Shown here piece after piece: positions 57,520 through 64,000 of a stretch of DNA of 64,000 nucleotides (position 1 is its first letter; every line of letters starts with the position of its first letter). A program made the position numbers and the translations under genes. Location: positions 14,336,197 through 14,400,196 of the forward strand of contig CM057149.1 in assembly GCA_029964075.1 (NCBI GenBank), written 5' to 3'. Origin of the DNA: Patiria pectinifera (lineage: Eukaryota; Echinodermata; Asteroidea; Valvatida; Asterinidae). A model generated the notes under the pieces. It saw only the letters and a list, made by a program, of their open reading frames with translations. It had not been told where the DNA came from and did no database searches.

Positions 57520-58760
57520 TGAGACATTGGGATCAGAGTTGTAGTCGAGTACTTTCCGAGTCCCAGGTTCACTAACAGATATTAAGATGGTTTGGTATGG
57601 ACGAAACTGCATAATACAAATACTGGACAGTTAATATCTACCAAAAGAAATTAAAGACTTTGGACAATCAGAATCTTGTACGAACTAAGCTCACAAGACA
57701 AAAGCATATGGAAACTACTCGAAAAGTATTCGCCAAGTACTTTTCAAGTACTTCTATCCCAAAAGTTTAATTAAAAAGTAATTTTTTGTATCCAAAGTCC
57801 CAACTATATTTTCGTCTCTAACACTGACTTCATTTGCCGTCTACTGTCAACGTTTCTCTTGCTCTGTTCATGAACAGCTCAATATTTGGTAGTAAACAAA
57901 GAACTCGGAAAGAACTAGACTACAACTCTGATTGGGATCCAACTAGAAACACATGCACACGATCATGTTTCTTGATCATTCATTGAGGTTGGCAGTGTGA
58001 TGCACAGGAGGATTTCAATTAAAAGCTGATGTCAAATAGAACTTTCAGAAAATAATGGCAGCCAGAATGCCATTTCCTTTCATTGCTCAAATCAACTTTT
58101 TGAAAGATCAAAGTTGCTTAATTTTTTTTTTATAGGGACCCTGGGTCCTAGAACAGCCCAATTGGGCTACAAAACGCGCTTTGAACGAGATGATGTTAAT
58201 CGGAAATAACATTTAAAAGTAGGATATAAACATCCACACAACCATCCTTTCGAAACTGGGCGTTTTTGTGTTATTCCTGTATTATGCGTGCGAGAACGAA
58301 TTTCGGGGTCCACTTTTGCGACCCCATAAATTCAAGCTGTTTGGATGCTAGTTGTGATTTCATTCGTAAAGTGTTCGTCTTTTGCGGACGTTGAAGAAAC
58401 CACTTTTTTTGCATTGGTGATTGGTCACCGCTGTTCCTGAGACACACAACGTGTATATCGTTCACTGAGAACGACACAAAAAACGTATTCGTACTCCGTC
58501 GTGTCCGATGTAAACAAGCAGGTTTTTTTTGTCTTTTCTCGGGAACGGTTAGACATTAGGTTTGGTTTCCTTTCAACCAGATGCTTGAAATAGGATAAGT
58601 AAACAATCCAAAACATGAAATTGTCGGGGATTTCAGGACCTACATGTAGTGCCCCTTTACTGCATCATGCAGCCTGGACTTTTAATAACAGCATTTTTGT
58701 GTGTGCTTAGACGTTGTTACATGACATTTGCCTCTGTAGTGATTTAATTGATTGGGCTTA
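57520..58760. other. SDH-gene intron, nothing recognised
   Basis: Between exons at 56887 and 58766, beyond the SINE, no repeat family or coding block was recognised. Two short minus-strand ORFs near 58271-58616 have no family motif. Confidence 0.5.
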
Positions 58761-58765
58761 TTCAC

Positions 58766-58895
58766 CTGATGACTATATCATGCTCTTGGATGGCCTTGTC
58801 CAGCTGGTCTGCGTGCCTCGCTATGTTCATGTATAGAGAGTTGGTGCTGTCGTACTTTGCAGCCAGAGCATCGGCTTCTATTTTATCGGCAGATG
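58766..58895 (-). CDS. AASS: Saccharopine dehydrogenase exon (Rossmann fold, second part)
   Basis: Encodes ASADKIEADALAAKYDSTNS then LYMNIARHADQLDKAIQEHD and IVIS, the variable part of the Rossmann domain ending in the conserved DLVIS-like strand. Acceptor caccacag, donor gtgaat. Confidence 0.9.
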
Positions 58896-59192
58896 CTGTG
58901 GTGAATGGAAAAGCCTTTTGCATGAACATTTGTAATAATGGTTCTTGCCAATCAACAATGCGAATAGGGCACAGTGAATACTACACTTAAAGACAACGTT
59001 GAAAGAAAATCCAGGGTTTTTTAATTACATTATTAAATAAATTATAGGGGAAACTGGGTAGGTAAATAAATATATAAAAATCAGGTTGAGCGAAGAAATT
59101 GACGGGAGTGATAACTCCAGACAACTGCTCCAGCGCTCTACCAACTGAACTATCCAGTTTGATGTAGGCCGCCTCCTTATCTAGATAGTTAA

Positions 59193-60034
59193 AGGTAGGG
59201 TAGATCATTTGTCTTTGAGGCATTTGAAGTGACACAAGGGCTCAAAATCTAAAGATGGGTGCTAAGCAACTAACCTGAAGATGTTTTAGCTCAATGAAAT
59301 GCTGTTTATTCCAAGAAAAGAATCTTCTAGAATCTAAATTTCAATTCAACAGTTGCAGAGTCATGTTTTGAATTGCGCCCAAAATCAGCATCGGGGACAC
59401 ACTCTCATTTAATTCAGCCGATTGCAGCTAGGTAATGTCACACACAGGACCGACAAATATAGCAACCGCGCGCGTGCACGCGTGTCAACGCACTCGATCT
59501 GATACACGGTACCCTGTGGAACAAAAGATTGTATACGTCTCCACAGAGCAATTTCTATAGGTGAATACATCTCCACAAGGTTATCACAAAAAAAGATATA
59601 TGGATTTTACTAGAAAACTAGGAATTTCCAAGTATCCGTCACAAAAAAAATTTTATGTAAGGGATACGAAGTCCGAATTTCAGCCCAGGAAATTAATTCT
59701 GGTTAAAAAAAGAGCATTTTGAAACGACACTTTCAAACTCTTAAAATGTAGTTCACGAAAACAAAGAAATGATCATGACTCCACAAGAATACAAATTCCA
59801 GTATATGAGTGCACCCGTTCACGGATTTGCCAAATTAAAAGCAAACTACTAACAGAAATTTTCCAAAAAATGCGTCACTTGACACATCTTTGTAAATTGC
59901 CTTCATTTGTTTTCTTCAAAATGACAGCACATGCCAGAAGGAATAATTTCACAGGGAGTTTATTGCCATTACTATCTTTAAACCAAAATAATTTTGTCAA
60001 TACTTTTTGGAGCTGCAAATGATCTACTCTACCT
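59193..60034 (+). mobile_element. TTAA-flanked MITE (family X), copy 4, with nested insertion
   Basis: Flanked by TTAA (59189-59192; 60035-60038). Diverged termini GTAGGGTAGATCATTTG and CAAATGATCTACTCTACC. About 300 bp near 59507-59815 belong to another repeat (family Y) inserted into it. Confidence 0.6.
59507..59815 (-). repeat. Interspersed repeat family Y, copy 3
   Basis: Diverged copy with ctccacaaggttatcac and caaggatacaaatt-like motifs, inserted in the family X element at 59193-60034. Confidence 0.5.
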
Positions 60035-60162
60035 TTAATGTGACCGGAATCAAAACTGCCAATTTGAATGATCTAGAATCATGGAGCAGATTTAGACATC
60101 TGTACAAATAAGCGGGTTGATTGAGGGATGCATGTTGTTGCTATGGCACCATGTGACCATAC

Positions 60163-60281
60163 CTATTGTTACAGCAACACTGCCATTCTTGGTCAGGTAC
60201 TCTACTATGGGTGTGGCCATGTGACCTGAGCCTAACAACAAAACTCTCTGTTTCTCCGATCCGAAAGAGGAAGGAATAACT
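60163..60281 (-). CDS. AASS: Saccharopine dehydrogenase exon (dinucleotide-binding start)
   Basis: Encodes VIPSSFGSEKQRVLLLGSGH then MATPIVEYLTKNGSVAVTI, the Rossmann GxGxxxxP motif that opens the SDH domain (KVLVLGSGYISEPVLEYL in AASS). Two overlapping acceptors exist, ccacag and ccacagag two bases later; only the second matches the phase of the candidate upstream exon at 62255-62329. Donor gtatgg. Confidence 0.9.
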
Positions 60282-60432
60282 CTGTGGAGAGAGAAAAAGT
60301 AAAATAATCAATTGATATCAACATGAATGCAGTATGTAACTACACTTACATGTACATGTATACCCTAATACCCAAGCTTCTCTTCCCTTTCTTATAGATA
60401 CACATCAGAGGTAAAAATATTTAAGCAGCACT

Positions 60433-60761
60433 GTTACAACTGATAATGTAGTAACCAACGTATAATGTATCACCAACCGATAATGTCACAAAAATTGACC
60501 GATACTGTATCACTAACCAATAATGTAACATAAATTGACCGATAGTGTAGTAAAAATGTACTACACTATCAGTCGATTGTTGGTACATTATCGGTCTTAA
60601 CCGATAATGTAACAAATATTGACTGATAGTGTAGTAACATTTACTACACTATCGCTCAATTTCTGTTACATTATCGGTTAGTGATACAGTATCGGTCAGT
60701 TTGTGTGACATTATCGGTTGGTGATACATTATCAGTTGGTTACTACATTATCAGTTGTAAC
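60433..60761. repeat. Foldback element with iterated cgataatgta motif
   Basis: Left end GTTACAACTGATAATG and right end CATTATCAGTTGTAAC are exact inverses. Both arms are built from repeated accgataatgtaacaaaaatt-like units, with nested smaller palindromes (tagtgtagtaa...ttactacacta). 5' of the first SDH exon in this window. Confidence 0.75.
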
Positions 60762-61573
60762 ATGCACCCAGTGTCTTTTTTCAAATTTATGTATTCTTTT
60801 TTTTTCCTTCTTTGTTTTATTTTGGTTTCATTACATGTGGACATAAAAACTGAAATTCGCAAATTTTATACAGTTCAACAAGTTAATAGTGTACATGATT
60901 CCATTCACTTCTATTTTGCAAATATCATCAAAGCATACTAATTTCTTTAATTGTCTTCTTTTTTCCAGAATTTGTGTAGGAAAATGAAACGGATTGTATA
61001 CAACTGTGCATTGTTTGACTTCACAATGTTCACGTTTCCTTTCGAAATGTTTTAATGCAGTGAAATACTTTGAAATTGTATTTAAATTTTCAAAGATAAA
61101 CATTTAAAAATTACTATTAATACTGGAATCAAAGTGATCATGTGGTGAACGTTTGTGATCATGTTTGGATTGGAGATATGGATTGAAATGCATCCATTTA
61201 TGTAAACTCTTATGAGTATATAAGATACACAATAATTTGAAAATCAGAAAAAAAGGTAAGTGACACTAAAATTGTGCTTTACATGTAAATGTAAATTTCA
61301 TGAAAAATGCTATTAATCTCAGAATTGTCATGAAATTAAAGATGACTTCTACAAAATGGGGGGGGGGGATTTCCTTCACCATGACAATCCAAGTGACTTG
61401 AAATGAGAATTGAATTGTTACTTGAACAGGAGAAGCTGAAAGAACGTAGTAGTACGAATTGCCTCTTCACTGTTTTAAATCCTGCCTGCAGGCTTATCAT
61501 AGGGGTGTGTTTTTGCGACTCTAAACAGAAACATGTTTTGGTTACAGGTTGAGCATTTTCACTTGTGTTGTGC

Positions 61574-61848
61574 CCATGGGCGTCGCCAGGATTTTTTCTA
61601 GAGGGGGGCAAAAACATTTTTTGCCAAAAAATGCTTGTATTTCTCAACACATTCTCGATTTATCAGTTTTAGAGGGGGCAGGGACATTTTGCCCCCCCCC
61701 CCCAACTCATTAAATTTACACCACTTTGTCTTCGCGCCTCTTTTTCTTTTCTTTTTTTTCTTTTTTTTTTTCTTCTTTTTTTTGGTTGCTTTTCCAGGGG
61801 GGGGGGGCAAGTGCCCCCCCTTGCCCCCCCCCCTCGCGACGCCCATGG
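61574..61848. mobile_element. TIR element with CCATGGGCGTCGC ends
   Basis: CCATGGGCGTCGCC at the left and GCGACGCCCATGG at the right, flanked by ttgtgc on both sides (61568-61573; 61849-61854). Interior dominated by G, C and T homopolymers. Confidence 0.55.
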
Positions 61849-62254
61849 TTGTGCCTGAATGACATCACTGTTCTAACCTAACAAGAGTCGAAGTTTGGGG
61901 CCGCGGTTTGTCACATTCAAGACGGCTGAGTTTATATAAGCATGACAGTATTTTGAAGTCTGAAAAACAAAGGAATCATGTTTTTCTTAGATTTGTAACA
62001 GCAGTGAAAAAACTTTGGCAGCTCTATATTATCTTTTCAAGAATATGGAAAGAGGGATGAGTATTGGTGAGACCTGTGGCGGAGTTTTCTTGTGTTTGGC
62101 GAAAATGCCATTTGATAGGATGAAACACAGTGTCATCTGCTCGCCTTAATATTTCTCTATAAACTCTTACTTTTGTAACAATTTTATCACAAAAGGAAAG
62201 ATTTTACTAGCATACCCTGCCATGGGTGGTCAGAAAAGAAGTATCTTCCTTCAC

Positions 62255-62329
62255 CTGTTATGTTCTTCGGTTTGGCATTATCTAGCACCTGCATGAACAT
62301 GTTCTTGGTCATCCCTTTGACATCATAAA
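62255..62329 (-). CDS. Candidate upstream exon of the SDH gene
   Basis: A 75-nt open stretch bounded by aacaag and a gtgaag donor, reading VYDVKGMTKNMFMQVLDNAK then PKNIT. Phase (two bases in, one out) joins the next exon if its second acceptor is used. It does not resemble the vertebrate AASS linker and the acceptor has a poor pyrimidine tract, so it may be chance. If real, it suggests a non-standard N-terminal region ahead of the SDH domain. Confidence 0.35.
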
Positions 62330-62811
62330 CTTGTTACTGGTCCATGGTCGCAAAAATTAGCCTAAGGGGTCACACTCATTGCAACTAGAGTTCGAGTAAA
62401 AGTTCAATGCCTGGCAGCCCTTGATGAAGTCGGGTCTAAAATATACCGAGTGGTATGCATGCGTACTACGTACAAAGGTATCGAGTATTAAGTTCATGCT
62501 TACGCAATTAGATTTCAGCAAAAGAGCTGTCTTTTTTGCTTTTTGCTTGAATGGATCTAAACAAAACTAACTACCGGGTAAATAAATAAACTACATGTAA
62601 AACACAAACGGAACAGATATAAAAACTAAAGATATGTACCTTAGACAACACAGACGACCTGCAGGTAAAACATTACAATCATTTTAACAGCACAAACAGT
62701 GAAAACAAAACCTACACAACTTTTAAAAAAAAAAGTGCAATTAATGGGAGCATTAAAGCAAACAATAAACCAGCAGACAAGCTAAACATTAGTACAGGGC
62801 TGGGGCCAATT

Positions 62812-63046
62812 TCATAGAGCTGCTTAAGCACAGAATTTGCTTAAGCACAAAAACGTCTTGCTTAATAAAATCAGGTTACCGGCCAAAATTCCATGCGATT
62901 GTTATGCTAAGTAAACAACAGCTAAATACCAGTCACAAGCAATGTACATCACATGGAGTTTTGGCCGGTAACCTAATTTTAGTAAGCAATGTTTTTTCAT
63001 GCTTAAGCAAATTTTTCTGCTTAAGCAGCTCTATGAAATTGGGCCC
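62812..63046. mobile_element. MITE with GGGCCCAATTTCATAGAG ends
   Basis: Left GGGGCCAATTTCATAGAGCT and right AGCTCTATGAAATTGGGCCC, arms pairing through gcttaagca and ggttaccggccaaa. About 235 bp. Confidence 0.65.
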
Positions 63047-63049
63047 ATG

Positions 63050-64000
63050 TAGGTACCAGGCTAGCCCTGATTCAGTAGTGGAGCACCTCTAAACTCTACA
63101 AATTATGCCGGGGGGAATGGCTAGCAGCATGCGCCAGCAAATTAATCAAAGACAGCAAAAGCTGTGCAGTGTACCCCAATGGTCAAGGTAGCAGGGGTTA
63201 CGGCTTGGAGGTCAAGAATTCAGACTGCAATGGGAATTATGTAGGCTACATGTGCATAAAGGAAGCTACGCAATTTGCTGTGCAGTAGGTATTCCCACTT
63301 TTTAAGGTCAACCTTATATGGTTACTCAAGTGCATCTATAGGCAATAACAAAAGGTAAATGTTGGAGGTTAATGATGACCGATGGGACCACTACATGTAC
63401 AAACCTGAACTACGTTAGATAACTCTAGAGGGAAGTATCAGCTGGCAGAAAATGTCCAAGCAATCCCAAGTACCAAATCACAAGTCATATGTGACCTGCT
63501 CCAGGAAAAGGTGATATAAGTCGCGCTATGCCTTTACGTGTAATGGCCTGCTGAACGTTGAGAGGGTGACATTTTTCATTAAAATTTGATTTTCGTTTTT
63601 TGTCATAAATGACATCTTTGATACCTAAAGTTTAAGGATTCATTCACAGAAAAGTTGATTTCGATGAAAAAAGGGGGGAAAATAACCTTATTTTTTGTGC
63701 ATTGTTCTCTTTATTTTACATCCAAAAACTATAATTTTAATCAATATGCAAATAAGCCAAAATATAGTAATCTGGTTTCAAAAGGTCTCTTTTTCCCAAA
63801 AAATCATTGAAAATAATCATTGTAGAATCAATATCCGAAGTTTAAAAGTGATAGTGAAACAGAAACATGTTGGTTGCAAAGAGATTAAAAGTGAGCTTTT
63901 CATGCCCAAATCTACAACAGAGCCAGCTATTTCAAAGCCTGTTTTCTCAGTTGTGTAATTTGAACTCCATGGAACTATTCATTAATATAGAGCTGTGTCA
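63050..64000. other. Gene-free stretch at window end
   Basis: No exon or repeat recognised. The N-terminal exons of the SDH/AASS gene may lie beyond 64000. Confidence 0.4.

Noticed and set aside
61598..61846. 82-residue ORF with lysine and glycine runs
   Set aside because: Reads through homopolymers of the CCATGGGCGTCGC-ended element; no protein signal.

Overview
The window looks like nuclear DNA from a marine invertebrate deuterostome, most plausibly an echinoderm. The evidence is small exons with GT-AG introns, an AT-rich background packed with short inverted-repeat elements, tRNA-headed SINEs with an 'aaatgggtacc' core, and CR1/L2-like retroposon scraps. The phylum is an inference; no species-specific marker was identified. 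Only two protein-coding genes can be supported, both on the minus strand. Most long ORFs elsewhere are accidental.

Gene 1 (6886-22855, minus) is the homologue of KIN (DNA/RNA-binding protein KIN17). Nine coding exons were placed by eye with consistent phases: N-terminal region and C2H2 zinc finger, winged-helix region, charged linker, and C-terminal tandem SH3-like/KOW region. The last roughly 20 codons were not found and probably lie before base 1.

Gene 2 (47858-60281, minus, possibly to 62329) is the saccharopine dehydrogenase half of AASS (lysine catabolism), or a monofunctional relative. Eleven exons encode about 457 residues ending in a stop. No lysine-ketoglutarate reductase exon was recognised in the 3.7 kb upstream that is visible.

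Between the genes (23-47.8 kb) no protein gene was recognised. The most unusual object is at about 32.6-34.8 kb: a tandemly repeated exon-plus-intron cassette (about 400 bp, four to five copies) with conserved splice sites, stops in every forward frame of a sampled exon, and a conserved hairpin in each intron. It looks like a non-coding spliced RNA gene and is flanked by two diverged copies of a 1.1-1.5 kb segment. A roughly 209-bp tandem array (40.0-42.2 kb) and several foldback repeats follow.

Mobile DNA dominates. Six copies of two families have perfect TTA/TAA 3-bp target duplications and GGCC termini (PIF/Harbinger-like). Several families are flanked by TTAA (piggyBac-like). Several long-TIR or foldback elements have 9-bp direct flanks (Mutator-like); a 669-bp near-perfect palindrome at 20758-21426 is the clearest, and one is nested inside another copy of itself. 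tRNA-derived SINEs sit in both genes. A CR1/L2-like retroposon ends about 15 bp from a splice acceptor of gene 2, and a CpG-rich element ends about 12 bp from a KIN donor site.
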